Below are positions 1-9,695 of a DNA stretch of 64,000 nt, one piece after another; within the stretch, counting starts at the first letter, position 1, and each line of letters opens with the position of its first letter. Under the pieces are notes generated by a model. It ran no database searches and was not told the DNA's origin. It saw nothing but the letters and a program-made list of their open reading frames with translations. Both the position numbers and the translations under genes were made by a program. Origin of the DNA: Youngiibacter multivorans (GTDB taxonomy: Bacteria > Bacillota > Clostridia > Clostridiales > Clostridiaceae); contig NZ_JAGGKC010000001.1 in NCBI RefSeq assembly GCF_017873395.1, positions 1 through 64,000 of the forward strand, in the 5' to 3' direction.

Positions 1-83
<83 letters not shown>

Positions 84-743
84 TTGCCTTGGCTGTCTCT
101 TTCGTTTCCTACTCGAGACGTCTTCCTCCAACCAATATGGAGGTGACTCAAAAAAATTTACTCTGGTCTTATTACCTATTTCTGTTTAATTTTCAAAGAG
201 CTTGTTGCTTCATGTCAGAAGCGACATTGACTATCTTACCACCTTAATCAACGTCCCTATTTGAACTAAACGCGATTGATGTTGATTAGATGCTAAATGC
301 TCTAAATATCTCACTAAATCTCCATTTTACTATTATTGATACACACGGTATTGTTTATTAACAAACATGATTTCAAAAATCCAAATCCATATCCTGAAAC
401 CGTTGTAATCACGGATGTTTTTGTAAAAAATAAAATTATCATCTGTTTTCTTGATATTTACGCTTGGATTCCAGATCTTTCAAAACCCGCTGTTTAAGCT
501 GGTTTTACTGTTATTCCGTTGTCAAATCATTGAATTGTTGATATGCATTTGGCTGTAAGGCTTGAATTTGTGATTATTAATCAGGAGATTTCATTATATA
601 AGTTATACTGGAAGCTTCACGAATTGAACATCTAAGCGAATAAGCTCTTTGATTTGCTACTCATTTTGCCAGCTTTTAGGTTTTCTAAAGGCTTGCTTAT
701 GCTTTTCAATTGAGTTTTTTCCTTTTCTACAATATATAAAGAG
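84..743 (-). promoter_or_regulatory. 16S rRNA leader and upstream region
   Basis: No convincing gene is present in this 660-base stretch. Reading the minus strand, a boxA-like antitermination sequence (GCTCTTTGAAAATTAAACAG, at about 201-182) lies roughly 100 bases ahead of the 16S start, followed by a small hairpin (CCTCCA/TGGAGG, about 125-143). Further upstream the DNA is AT rich; a TATAAT on the minus strand at 598-593 is a possible -10 element but has no good -35, so the promoter is not assigned firmly. Confidence 0.6.
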
Positions 744-773
744 ATAAAAAAAGGGATCGTATAAATACGATCC
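744..773 (-). terminator. Rho-independent terminator after gyrA
   Basis: A perfect 8-bp stem GGATCGTA/TACGATCC (754-773) is followed, on the minus strand, by CTTTTTTTATC. It lies 14 bases beyond the gyrA stop codon and separates gyrA from the rRNA operon. Confidence 0.9.
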
Positions 774-787
774 AATTGTAGCTTCAG

Positions 788-3343
788 TTATTCTTCAGAC
801 TCTTCGTTCGAGTCATCTTCATCGTAGACATCCAATTCTAATTCAATTTCATCATTGTCATTATGGATACCCTTGCTTATTGTTTCATCGCTGTCTATCT
901 CTTCTACCTCAGGTCCCTCTTCGTCTCTTGATGCAATTATCTTTGCCATAGAAACAACCTTGGTAGTGTCAGATGTCTTCATCAGCTTTACTCCCATGGT
1001 ATTCCTTGAAGTCTCCGAGATCTCAGCTATGCTGATCCTTATTGCAACACCATCGGAATTTATGAGCATCAGCTCATCTTCCTGGCTGCAGGATCTTGCG
1101 CCTACAACAGGGCCAGTCTTGGTCGATACCTTGTAGGTTATCAGGCCTTTACCGCCTCTTCTCTGCAGGTGGTATTCGCTTATAGGGGTCCTTTTGCCAA
1201 GTCCGCTTTCAGATACTACCAGGAGGTCTTCACCTTCTACTGCAATATCAAATGATACGCATATATCTCCGGATCTAAGGTCTATTCCCTTGACTCCAGA
1301 CGCGGTTCTTCCCATGGTCCTTATCTCGTTCTCATTGAACTTGATGGAGTAGCCATCTTGCGTTACTAATATAAGGTCAGCGTCTCCCCTTGTGAACTTA
1401 ACATTAAGCAGCTCGTCGCCTTCCCTTAGGTTTATGGCTATCAGACCATTCTTCCTTATGTTTGAATAGTCCTCCAGACCTGTTTTCTTGACTATTCCAT
1501 TGGCAGTGCAGAACACCAGGAATCCATCCTGATCCATATCAGCTATTGAAATCACTGCCTGAATCTTCTCATCCTGATCCAATGGTATTATATTTACAAG
1601 GTTAGTACCCTTGGATACTCTGCCTGCATCAGGTATTTCATAAGCCTTAAGCTTATATACCTTGCCTTTGCTTGTGAAGAAAAGGAGATTCTTATGAGTG
1701 GACGTCACGAACACCTTGGATACAATGTCATCTTCCTTAGTTGACATTGCCTGAATTCCCCTACCGCCCCTCTTTTGTGAAGAGTATGTGGTAGCCTGAA
1801 TTCTCTTTATATATCCGGATTGTGTGAGGGTTATTACTACATCCTCTTCTGATATGAGGTCTTCGTAATTGATCTCATCATCCTTCTTCTCTATCCTTGT
1901 TCTTCTTTCATCACCGTATTTTTCCTTGATCTCAATAAGTTCATCCCTGATTACGTTAAGGAGTATGGTCTCACTTCCTAGTATTTCTTTAAACCTAGCT
2001 ATCTGGACCATAAGCTCATCAAACTCTTCTACGATCTTATCTCTTTCAAGTCCGGTAAGTCTTCTCAGCCTCATGTCCAGTATCGCTACAGCCTGCTTGT
2101 CAGAGAGTCCGAACCTGGTCATAAGCTCATTCTTGGCTATATCGGTTGTCTTAGAGCCTCTAAGTATCTTGACTACCTCATCGATATTATCAAGGGCTAT
2201 GAGCAATCCTTCAAGTATATGCGCCCTCTCTTCAGCCTTGGCCAGTTCAAATATGGTCCTTCTGGTAACTACCTGTTTCTGGAAGTTCAGATAATGAACA
2301 AGCATCTCCCTCAGGTTCAATACCTTCGGCTCGTTATCGACAAGCGAAAGCATTATAATTCCAAATGTATCCTGGACCTTAGTATGCTTGTAAAGGTAAT
2401 TGAGTGTTACATGCGCATTTGCATCCTTTTTAAGCTCAATTACTATTCTCATTCCGTCTCTGTCAGATTCATCCCTAAGGTCAGAAATACCAGTGAGCTT
2501 CTTTTCCTTGACATGGTCTGCAATATTCTCTATGAGCCTTGCCTTGTTTACCATATATGGAAGTTCAGTGATTATTATCTTCTGTCTGCCATTCTCTTCC
2601 TCGATGTCACTCTTGGCTCTTACAATAAGCTTGCCTCTTCCTGTCTCGTAAGCTTCCCTGATGCCTGATACTCCCATGATGGTTCCGGAAGTCGGGAAAT
2701 CAGGACCCTTTATAAAGGCCATAAGATCAAGCACCGTAGCATCAGGATTATCAATAAGCAGTATTACGCCATCTATTACCTCTCTCAGATTGTGAGGAGG
2801 AATATTGGTTGCCATTCCTACCGCAATTCCTGATGATCCGTTTACCAGAAGATTTGGATATCTCGATGGAAGAACAGAAGGCTCTCTTTCCTCACCATCG
2901 AAGTTATCTACAAAGTCGACTGTATCCTTGCCAATGTCACGCAGCATTTCTACAGCTATCTTAGCGAGCTTTGCCTCTGTGTACCTCATTGCCGCAGCTG
3001 AGTCCCCATCGACAGAACCGAAGTTTCCATGACCATCTACCAGCAGATATCTTATCGAAAAATCTTGTGCAAGTCTGACAAGCGCATCATAAACCGAGCT
3101 GTCGCCATGCGGATGGTATTTACCCAGAACGTCTCCGACAATCCTGGCGCACTTTCTAAATCCCTTTTCAGGCGAAAGTCCCAGCTGCTGCATCGAATAT
3201 AATATCCTTCTGTGAACAGGCTTCAATCCATCCCTTACATCAGGTAATGCTCGTCCTACAATAACACTCATTGCATAGTCGATGTAGCTGGTCTTCATTT
3301 CTTTTTTTATGTCAATTGAAATGACTTTTCCTTCGTTGTACAA
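788..3343 (-). CDS. gyrA: DNA gyrase subunit A
   Basis: 851 residues; the breakage-reunion subunit of DNA gyrase, which with GyrB introduces negative supercoils. The N-terminus has the typical SYIDYAMSVIVGRALPDVRD and GLKPVHRRILY motifs, and the active-site tyrosine is in the AAMRYTEAKL motif near residue 120. The second half carries the beta-pinwheel repeats, with the GyrA-box in SSQKRGGRGIQ near residue 555. The C-terminus is acidic, as in many Clostridia. The start is TTG (3343-3341), chosen because GGGAGG sits 8 bases upstream; no ATG gives a full N-terminus. It lies 13 bases downstream of gyrB and is probably co-transcribed with it. Confidence 0.98.
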   Translation of the reverse strand: MYNEGKVISIDIKKEMKTSYIDYAMSVIVGRALPDVRDGLKPVHRRILYSMQQLGLSPEKGFRKCARIVGDVLGKYHPHGDSSVYDALVRLAQDFSIRYLLVDGHGNFGSVDGDSAAAMRYTEAKLAKIAVEMLRDIGKDTVDFVDNFDGEEREPSVLPSRYPNLLVNGSSGIAVGMATNIPPHNLREVIDGVILLIDNPDATVLDLMAFIKGPDFPTSGTIMGVSGIREAYETGRGKLIVRAKSDIEEENGRQKIIITELPYMVNKARLIENIADHVKEKKLTGISDLRDESDRDGMRIVIELKKDANAHVTLNYLYKHTKVQDTFGIIMLSLVDNEPKVLNLREMLVHYLNFQKQVVTRRTIFELAKAEERAHILEGLLIALDNIDEVVKILRGSKTTDIAKNELMTRFGLSDKQAVAILDMRLRRLTGLERDKIVEEFDELMVQIARFKEILGSETILLNVIRDELIEIKEKYGDERRTRIEKKDDEINYEDLISEEDVVITLTQSGYIKRIQATTYSSQKRGGRGIQAMSTKEDDIVSKVFVTSTHKNLLFFTSKGKVYKLKAYEIPDAGRVSKGTNLVNIIPLDQDEKIQAVISIADMDQDGFLVFCTANGIVKKTGLEDYSNIRKNGLIAINLREGDELLNVKFTRGDADLILVTQDGYSIKFNENEIRTMGRTASGVKGIDLRSGDICVSFDIAVEGEDLLVVSESGLGKRTPISEYHLQRRGGKGLITYKVSTKTGPVVGARSCSQEDELMLINSDGVAIRISIAEISETSRNTMGVKLMKTSDTTKVVSMAKIIASRDEEGPEVEEIDSDETISKGIHNDNDEIELELDVYDEDDSNEESEE

Positions 3344-3356
3344 TTGCTACACCTCC

Positions 3357-5279
3357 CTAAATGTCCAGATTTACAACTTTTTTAGAATTTCTCTCTATGA
3401 ATTCTCTTCTAGGTTCAACCTTGTCTCCCATGAGAATTGTGAATATCTCATCAGCAGCCTTTGCGTCCTCGACAGTAGCCCTAAGCAGTATCCTGTGTTC
3501 AGGATCCATTGTAGTATCCCAAAGCTGCTCTGCATTCATTTCTCCAAGACCCTTGTATCTCTGTATATTTACAGAGCTGTCCTTGCCGCCTATTTTTTCA
3601 AGTACTGTTTCAAGTTCCTTGTCTGAATATGTGTACTCGACGAATTTACCCTTAGTAACCTGATACAGCGGTGGCTGTGCAATATATACATGTCCGTGAT
3701 CAATAAGGTCTTTCATGTACCTGTAGAAGAAAGTCAGAAGAAGTGTCCTTATGTGGGCACCGTCAACGTCAGCATCTGTCATTATTATTATTCTTGAATA
3801 CCTTAGTTTTTCCTTGTCAAAATCCTTGCCTATTCCTCCGCCAAAAGCAGTAACCATAGACCTTATGGTATCGGACCCAAGTATCTTGTCCAATCTCTGT
3901 TTCTCGACGTTCATGATCTTTCCTCTGATAGGAAGAATAGCCTGGAACTGTCTGTTCCTGCCCTGCTTTGCTGATCCACCCGCAGAGTCTCCCTCTACGA
4001 TGTAAATCTCGCACTCAAGAGGATCTTTCGAAGCGCAATCTGCAAGCTTGCCAGGAAGTGATCCTCTTTCAAGAACGCTCTTTCTGGTCAGCTCCCTTGC
4101 TTTTCTTGCCGCTTCCCTGGCTCTTGCAGCCATAAGGGCCTTATCTATGACAATCTTTCCAATCTGAGGATTTTCTTCAAGTATTGTCTGAACGCATCTT
4201 CCTACTACATTGTCCACAATGCTTCTTACTTCACTGTTTCCAAGCTTTGTCTTGGTCTGGCCCTCAAATTGAGGGTTCTCAAGCTTCACTGATATTACTG
4301 CAGTAAGACCTTCCCTTATGTCTTCTCCGGACAGGTTCTTATCATTTTCCTTGATATGCCCGAATCTTTTGCCATAATCATTTATGACCCTTGTCATTGC
4401 CCTCTTGAAACCGTCGAGATGTGTTCCACCCTCTGTAGTATCAATGTTGTTGGCATATGTGAATATGTTTTCGTTGTAGCTGTCATTATACTGAAGTGAG
4501 ACTTCTACTGCGTATCCGTCTTTCTCTTCCTCCATGTATATAGGTTCCTTATGAAGAACTTCCTTGTTCCTGTTTAGGTACTCTACGAAGCTCTTAATTC
4601 CACCTTCATAGAAGTATGATTCCGTCTTTTCATCACGTTCATCATAAAGAGTAATCCTGATCCCCTTGTTGAGGAATGCGAGTTCACGCAACCTGTCTGA
4701 AAGTATCTCGAAGTCAAATTCAAGCTCCTCGAATATTTCATCGTCAGGCTTGAAATATGTTCTGGTGCCAGTTCCTGTACTTTCACCAATTACCTCAAGT
4801 ATACCGAATGGGATACCTCTTCTGAATTCCTGCTTGTAGAGTTTGCCATCTCTCTTTACATAGACTATGCAAACTTCTGATAGTGCATTTACAACTGAGG
4901 CTCCTACACCATGAAGTCCTCCTGAAACCTTGTATCCTCCACCTCCGAATTTACCTCCTGCATGCAGCACTGTCATTATTACTTCCACAGATGATTTGTT
5001 TAGCTTCTTGTTTATACCAACAGGCATTCCTCTTCCATTGTCTTCAACGGTAATTGAGTTATCCTTATGGATATAAACCTCTATGTGGTCACAGAAACCT
5101 GCAAGTGCTTCATCTATGCTATTGTCCACGATTTCATATACAAGGTGGTGAAGACCCCTGGAAGAAGTGGTTCCGATATACATTCCCGGCCTTTTTCTTA
5201 CAGCTTCAAGACCTTCAAGTACCTGGATCTTACTCTCGTCATATAATTCGCTATTTTCGATTTTCTCGATGTCTGTCAT
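3357..5279 (-). CDS. gyrB: DNA gyrase subunit B
   Basis: 640 residues; ATPase subunit of gyrase. The GHKL ATPase domain is at the N-terminus (VLEGLEAVRKRPGMYIG, EIVDNSIDEA, DNGRGMPVG, GGLHGVGASVVNALS). The TOPRIM domain contains the EGDSAGGSAKQGR motif and the metal-binding MTDADVDGAHI. An upstream in-frame TTG exists (5306), but the ATG at 5279 has AAGGAGG 7 bases before it, so the shorter form is taken. The ribosome binding site lies between remB and this ATG. Confidence 0.98.
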   Translation of the reverse strand: MTDIEKIENSELYDESKIQVLEGLEAVRKRPGMYIGTTSSRGLHHLVYEIVDNSIDEALAGFCDHIEVYIHKDNSITVEDNGRGMPVGINKKLNKSSVEVIMTVLHAGGKFGGGGYKVSGGLHGVGASVVNALSEVCIVYVKRDGKLYKQEFRRGIPFGILEVIGESTGTGTRTYFKPDDEIFEELEFDFEILSDRLRELAFLNKGIRITLYDERDEKTESYFYEGGIKSFVEYLNRNKEVLHKEPIYMEEEKDGYAVEVSLQYNDSYNENIFTYANNIDTTEGGTHLDGFKRAMTRVINDYGKRFGHIKENDKNLSGEDIREGLTAVISVKLENPQFEGQTKTKLGNSEVRSIVDNVVGRCVQTILEENPQIGKIVIDKALMAARAREAARKARELTRKSVLERGSLPGKLADCASKDPLECEIYIVEGDSAGGSAKQGRNRQFQAILPIRGKIMNVEKQRLDKILGSDTIRSMVTAFGGGIGKDFDKEKLRYSRIIIMTDADVDGAHIRTLLLTFFYRYMKDLIDHGHVYIAQPPLYQVTKGKFVEYTYSDKELETVLEKIGGKDSSVNIQRYKGLGEMNAEQLWDTTMDPEHRILLRATVEDAKAADEIFTILMGDKVEPRREFIERNSKKVVNLDI

Positions 5280-5295
5280 TGCTTTTCCTCCTTCC

Positions 5296-5556
5296 TTAGT
5301 CTTCAAAATTCAGTTCAGTTCTTTTGGTAAGAGTCCTGGATGAAATCGGCGACAGGTAAATCTTTGATTTCTTATCCATCTCAGTTATTATGAAAGATTT
5401 TGGTTTCTCATTGTTGATTCTTTCGACAAACCCATCTTCCTCAGCCAGTCTTAGAAACTGACTTGTATCCGGACTGTACATCGTGGTTTCCAGATCGAAT
5501 ATTCCTATAACAGACTTAAGAGGTACTACTATATTTTCTCCAAGGTGCAGAAACAA
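5296..5556 (-). CDS. remB: DUF370 / RemB-like extracellular matrix regulator
   Basis: About 86 residues beginning FLHLGENIVVPLKSVIGIFD, typical of the DUF370 family (YaaB/RemB), which sits between recF and gyrB in many Firmicutes. The paralogue RemA is a DNA-binding activator of biofilm matrix genes in Bacillus; the function of RemB is less clear. An ATG lies upstream at 5574 inside the end of recF. The AAGGAGG actually reads into that ATG's codons 2-4, so I prefer the TTG at 5556, 7 bases after it. Part of the dnaN-gyrA transcription block. Confidence 0.85.
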   Translation of the reverse strand: MFLHLGENIVVPLKSVIGIFDLETTMYSPDTSQFLRLAEEDGFVERINNEKPKSFIITEMDKKSKIYLSPISSRTLTKRTELNFED

Positions 5557-5558
5557 TT

Positions 5559-6653
5559 TCAATCCTCCTTCCATGTCAGTGAACCGTCCGTGACATTAAA
5601 CAGCCTGTAATCCCCTGTCAGATAATCCTCGATATTCTCGACTCCTGTGCAGGTTATCACAGTCTGTATGTTTTCTATGGATTTCAATATGAACTTCTTT
5701 CTAGAAAGATCAAGCTCCGAAAGTACATCATCCAGCAGCAGAACAGGATATTCGCCCTTGATATCCTTGATTATTCCAAGGGAGGCAAACTTCATGGTTA
5801 GAACCGCAGTCCTCTGCTGTCCTTGTGAACCGTAGCTTCTAACATCCACACCATTGATATTGATTATAAAATCATCCCTGTGTGTACCGACTGAAGTATT
5901 TCCTTTCTCCATATCTTTTTCTCTGTTCTTGGAAAGATTCATCAGAAAATCATCTTTCATCGATTCAGAATAAGGAACAGATGGGACATAAATGAATTCT
6001 ACATTCTCACGACCAGATGTGATCTCGTGATGTATGTCCTTGCCCTTTGAATTCAGCATCCTGATATAGTTCATCCTCTGTTTCATGATATAGAGGCCAC
6101 TATCAACAAGCTGATGGTCATAAACATCGATCATATTTCTGTCCATTCTCTTGTTTTTCATCAGCGAATTTCTTTCGTTAAGGACTTTATTATACGAAAC
6201 GAGTGCATTGTAGTATTTCCTGTCAAGCTGACTTATTTCCATATCAAGGAATTTTCTTCTCAGCGATGGAGATTCTTTGACGATCTTAAGGTCTTCAGGA
6301 GAGAACATGACAATATTCAGGACACCTATAAGGTCTCCCATTTTTTTGATTCTGATTTTGTTTACTCCAATTGATTTCTTGCCGTCATTGAGGATGAATA
6401 TGTCGATATCCTTGTCCAGTCGTTCCCTTTCGATGTGAAGTTTAATTCTTGCACTATCTTCTCCCCATCTGACAAGTTCTTTATCTTTTGAAGTCCTGTG
6501 AGATCTGCCAAATGCGCAGAAGTACATAGCCTCAAGAACGTTTGTCTTGCCTTGGGCATTTTCACCCTGGAAAACATTGACTCCGTTACCGAGATCCATA
6601 TTCAGCTCTTTATAGTTCCTGAAATTCTGAAGAGTCAGTCCGTTAATTCTCAT
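5559..6653 (-). CDS. recF: DNA replication/repair protein RecF
   Basis: 364 residues; SMC-like ATPase that loads RecA at gapped DNA. Walker A is FQGENAQGKTN near residue 30, the ABC-type signature region is YGSQGQQRTAVL near residue 290, and Walker B is PVLLLDDVLSELD near 320. The start ATG at 6653 gives the canonical MRINGLTLQNFRNY; an in-frame ATG at 6686 would add 11 unrelated residues. The ribosome binding site is weak. A 34-bp palindrome lies just upstream (6678-6711). Confidence 0.96.
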   Translation of the reverse strand: MRINGLTLQNFRNYKELNMDLGNGVNVFQGENAQGKTNVLEAMYFCAFGRSHRTSKDKELVRWGEDSARIKLHIERERLDKDIDIFILNDGKKSIGVNKIRIKKMGDLIGVLNIVMFSPEDLKIVKESPSLRRKFLDMEISQLDRKYYNALVSYNKVLNERNSLMKNKRMDRNMIDVYDHQLVDSGLYIMKQRMNYIRMLNSKGKDIHHEITSGRENVEFIYVPSVPYSESMKDDFLMNLSKNREKDMEKGNTSVGTHRDDFIININGVDVRSYGSQGQQRTAVLTMKFASLGIIKDIKGEYPVLLLDDVLSELDLSRKKFILKSIENIQTVITCTGVENIEDYLTGDYRLFNVTDGSLTWKED

Positions 6654-6677
6654 CGTAAAAAACACCCACAATATATT

Positions 6678-6711
6678 ATACCACATACAAAGTTAACTTT
6701 GCATGTGGTAT
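6678..6711 (-). repeat. 34-bp near-perfect palindrome over a recF-proximal -10 element
   Basis: Two 17-base arms meet with no spacer at the centre GTT|AAC. One pair mismatches on the plus strand but becomes a G-U wobble in minus-strand RNA. Its recF-proximal end overlaps TGGTATAAT on the minus strand, an extended -10 hexamer (6680-6675). It lies between yaaA and recF and has no T-tract, so it is not a classical terminator. Confidence 0.7.
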
Positions 6712-6722
6712 ATGGTACGGAC

Positions 6723-6938
6723 TTATTCAGCTTCCTTTACAGCACGGTATGTCTCTCCGTTGAATTCAACAACATCCCCGGGATATACTTTCTTGCCCCT
6801 CTGCAGTATGACCTCTCCGTTTATCTTTACCAAGCCGTCAAGTATGTATGCCTTTGCTTCAGATCCAAGTCCTACCGCCCCGCACCATTTCAAGAATGAG
6901 TCCAGCTTTATGAATTCTGTTCTAATAACTATATCCAA
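6723..6938 (-). CDS. yaaA: S4-domain protein YaaA
   Basis: About 71 residues, the small S4-like RNA-binding protein found between dnaN and recF in Firmicutes. The S4 fold is visible in IKLDSFLKWCGAVGLGSEAK and the C-terminal part VKINGEVILQRGKKVYPGD. A TTG at 6938 is preceded by GAGG 7 bases upstream; longer versions would overlap the end of dnaN. The exact role is unknown; some members are proposed to act in ribosome assembly. Confidence 0.88.
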   Translation of the reverse strand: MDIVIRTEFIKLDSFLKWCGAVGLGSEAKAYILDGLVKINGEVILQRGKKVYPGDVVEFNGETYRAVKEAE

Positions 6939-6942
6939 TTCT

Positions 6943-8043
6943 TTACCTCGCAATTCTAACAGGCAGCACAAGATACTTGCAGTTGTCCTTGATCCTGTTC
7001 TTTATGATGCAAGGGCTGACGCTCGATGTCATCTCAAACAGTATCTCATCTTCTTCTATTACTTTGAGCACATCAATGAGATATCTGGAATTGAACGCAA
7101 TCTCGATAGGCTCTCCTTTTGATGTTATGGAAAGCTCTTCCCTGACCTTTCCAAACTGTGAGTTGGATGTAATAACCATCCGGCCACCATCTATATTCAT
7201 CTTGATCAGATTGCTCGTTCCATCCTTTGACATGAGTGATGCCCTCTCGATGGAATCATGAAGTACAGCTTTGCTTGTAGTAAAGCTGAGTCTGTAATCA
7301 GTTGGCAGGATTGATTCATACTTAATGAAGTCTCCAGACAAGAGTCGTGAGACTATCTTAGTGTCCTTTATTTTGAACATGATGTGGTTGTCGTTGAAGG
7401 ATATGTTCACATTCTCAGTTGAGTCAGACAATATCTTATTGACTTCATTTAGTGTCTTTCCAGGTATAACTACAGAAAAATCATCGACAGAATCAAGATT
7501 TTCTGTTCTGAGCGCCAATCTGTATCCATCAAGAGCTACCATGTTGAGTACACTGTTCTTAACTTCAAACAACACTCCCATAAGTATCGGCCTTGCCTCA
7601 TCCTGTGCTACAGCAAAATTGGTACCTGAGATAAGATTCTTAAGTAAAGATTCCTTTATTTCGACTCCACTTTCCCTTCCAATTTCTGGAAGATCTGGAA
7701 AATCATCAGCATTCAGAAAAAGAAGATTAAAAATAGAATTTTCACATGTAACAGTAATAGTGTTGTTTTCAGTTGTAACAACATCAACCTCACTATTGGG
7801 AAGCTTCCTTACTATCTCACCGAAAAGCTTGGAATCAATAACTATGGTTCCATCCTCAACTACAATCGCAGGTACTTTAGTCTCTATGCTCAGATCTATA
7901 TCAGTACCCCTCAATATAAGTCCTTCGCTTGTTGTCTCAATATATATACCTTCAAGGACCTGCATGGTCGACTTCCCCTGAATAGCTTTTTGAACAGTAG
8001 ATATGCCTTCGACCAAATCCTTCTTCTCACATCTGAAATGCAT
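6943..8043 (-). CDS. dnaN: DNA polymerase III sliding clamp, beta subunit
   Basis: 366 residues with the three repeated clamp domains; ends in the conserved CKYLVLPVRIAR. It forms the ring that tethers the replicative polymerase to DNA. An ATG at 8043 has AGGAGG 8 bases upstream; the upstream TTG at 8049 is too close to that site. It follows dnaA across the origin unwinding region, the standard Firmicute arrangement. Confidence 0.97.
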   Translation of the reverse strand: MHFRCEKKDLVEGISTVQKAIQGKSTMQVLEGIYIETTSEGLILRGTDIDLSIETKVPAIVVEDGTIVIDSKLFGEIVRKLPNSEVDVVTTENNTITVTCENSIFNLLFLNADDFPDLPEIGRESGVEIKESLLKNLISGTNFAVAQDEARPILMGVLFEVKNSVLNMVALDGYRLALRTENLDSVDDFSVVIPGKTLNEVNKILSDSTENVNISFNDNHIMFKIKDTKIVSRLLSGDFIKYESILPTDYRLSFTTSKAVLHDSIERASLMSKDGTSNLIKMNIDGGRMVITSNSQFGKVREELSITSKGEPIEIAFNSRYLIDVLKVIEEDEILFEMTSSVSPCIIKNRIKDNCKYLVLPVRIAR

Positions 8044-8119
8044 GAACAAAACCTCCTGAATTCATTGAATGTAACATTGTTTCGCAGTGGATGAATCGAT
8101 CAACAGAATGGAATCCGCT

Positions 8120-8153
8120 ATTTGCCTATATATAGATAATAATATATTAATTT
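8120..8153. other. DNA unwinding element of oriC
   Basis: A nearly pure A/T run of about 30 bases (tatatatagataataatata and neighbours) in the dnaA-dnaN spacer. It sits next to the TAG trinucleotide array and the DnaA boxes, on the dnaN side, matching the position of the unwinding region in Bacillus subtilis. Confidence 0.8.
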
Positions 8154-8171
8154 TAGTTGTAGTAGTAGTAG
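8154..8171 (+). promoter_or_regulatory. DnaA-trio array of oriC
   Basis: Six consecutive trinucleotides on the plus strand: TAG TTG TAG TAG TAG TAG. They are followed by a short GC-rich stretch (GCTGCGG) and then the DnaA box TGTGGATAA at 8184-8192. This spacing and polarity match the DnaA-trio element, which guides DnaA filament growth onto single-stranded DNA in bacterial origins. Confidence 0.85.
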
Positions 8172-8183
8172 GCTGCGGTATAG

Positions 8184-8313
8184 TGTGGATAAGTTCCAAA
8201 CCTTATAATTCTGAGTGAAAATCATAGTTTTCAACATGTGGATAAAGGACATCATTTGACACCTACTTATCCACAGTGTTAGAACCCAAAAACGGAGTTC
8301 TATCTTATCCACA
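8184..8313. promoter_or_regulatory. oriC: oriC DnaA-box cluster between dnaA and dnaN
   Basis: Four perfect 9-mers: TGTGGATAA at 8184-8192 and 8237-8245, and TTATCCACA at 8267-8275 and 8305-8313. Two face each way. With the trio array and the AT-rich region they form the unwinding half of a bipartite origin. Confidence 0.92.
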
Positions 8314-8345
8314 GCTTCTGATAATTTAAATCAACAATTTGTTAA

Positions 8346-9695
8346 TTATTGGCTGCTCAGTTTCTTTGTTATCAGTTTTATTGCACCTGCGAGTGCGTCG
8401 TCAGTCTTCAGGGCCTCCGATATCTTTTCGTAAGCATGGATAACGGTAGTATGATCCCTGCCTCCGAACTCTTCTCCAATCTTTGGAAGAGACATGTCAG
8501 TCAGCTTTCTTGACAGATACATTGCTATCTGCCTTGGAAAGGCAACATTCCTGGTCCTTCGCTGAGACTTCAGTTCCTGAATGGACATATTATAATAGTT
8601 GGATACAACATCCTGGATCAGGTCTATTGTTATGCTCTTGGACTGAGTGGACGAAATGATGTCCTTGAGAGCCTCTGCAGCCAAATCTACAGTAATATTC
8701 TTATTGTTAGTAAGGGAAGAGTATGCCATTACCCTTATTAGGGCGCCTTCAAGCTCTCTGATGTTGGATTTGATTTTTGTAGCAATATAAACCATTACTT
8801 CACTTGATACCACATAATTTTCGGTTTCAGCTTTCTTTTTAAGGATCGCAATCCTGGTCTCAAAATCAGGAGCCTGTATATCTGCCTGAAGTCCCCATGC
8901 AAACCTTGTTCGAAGCCTGTCTTCAAGAGTGGGTATCTCATTTGGCGGTCTGTCGCTAGAGATTATTATTTGTTTCCTTGCTTCATAAAGCTCGTTGAAT
9001 GTATGGAAGAATTCTTCCTGGGTGCTTTCCTTGCCGGCAATGAACTGAATGTCATCCACTAGAAGAACATCAACATTCCTGTATTTGTTCCTGAACTCAG
9101 CGTTCTTGTCGTATCTTATTGAATTTATAAGTTCGTTTGTAAATTTCTCAGATGATACATATACCACATTAGCCCTTGGATTTTGTGTAAGTATATGATG
9201 CCCTATAGCATGCATCAGATGAGTTTTTCCCAGTCCTACACCGCCATAAAGGAATAGCGGATTATATGCGTTTGCCGGAGATTCAGCTACTGCAACAGAA
9301 GCAGCATGAGCAAACCGATTAGAGTTTCCGATGACAAACGAATCAAATGTATACTTTGTATTGAGTGTTCCGGTATTACTCTTCTGAACCTCAGGAACCG
9401 GTGCAGCTGATTTGGTTTCAGCTGAAGGGGCTAAATCAGGAAGGCCTCCGATCACATAATCAACCTCAATATCTTCATCAAGAACATGCTTGACAGCTTC
9501 CTTGATTAGAACCTTGTATCGTTGTCTGAGTATGTCCAGGGTTAGTTCATTAGGGACATCGATGTAGAATACTCCACCCCTTGTACCGATTGGAACCAGT
9601 CCAGCTATCCATGTGTTGTAGCTGACCTCAGACATGATCTCCACTTTCAGCACTTTGAGTATATTATCCCAGTTTTCTTTGAGTCGGGCATCCAT
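8346..9695 (-). CDS. dnaA: Chromosomal replication initiator protein DnaA
   Basis: 449 residues. Domain I is at the N-terminus (ENWDNILKVLKVEIMSEVSYNTWI) and is followed by a short linker. The AAA+ domain contains Walker A GGVGLGKTHLMHAIGH (near 150), Walker B VLLVDDIQFIAGK, and sensor region RLRTRFAWGL. The C-terminal domain IV has the DnaA-box recognition signature GGRDHTTVIHAYEKI. The start ATG has AGGAGG upstream. Flanked by DnaA boxes on both sides, which implies autoregulation as in other Firmicutes. Confidence 0.98.
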   Translation of the reverse strand: MDARLKENWDNILKVLKVEIMSEVSYNTWIAGLVPIGTRGGVFYIDVPNELTLDILRQRYKVLIKEAVKHVLDEDIEVDYVIGGLPDLAPSAETKSAAPVPEVQKSNTGTLNTKYTFDSFVIGNSNRFAHAASVAVAESPANAYNPLFLYGGVGLGKTHLMHAIGHHILTQNPRANVVYVSSEKFTNELINSIRYDKNAEFRNKYRNVDVLLVDDIQFIAGKESTQEEFFHTFNELYEARKQIIISSDRPPNEIPTLEDRLRTRFAWGLQADIQAPDFETRIAILKKKAETENYVVSSEVMVYIATKIKSNIRELEGALIRVMAYSSLTNNKNITVDLAAEALKDIISSTQSKSITIDLIQDVVSNYYNMSIQELKSQRRTRNVAFPRQIAMYLSRKLTDMSLPKIGEEFGGRDHTTVIHAYEKISEALKTDDALAGAIKLITKKLSSQ

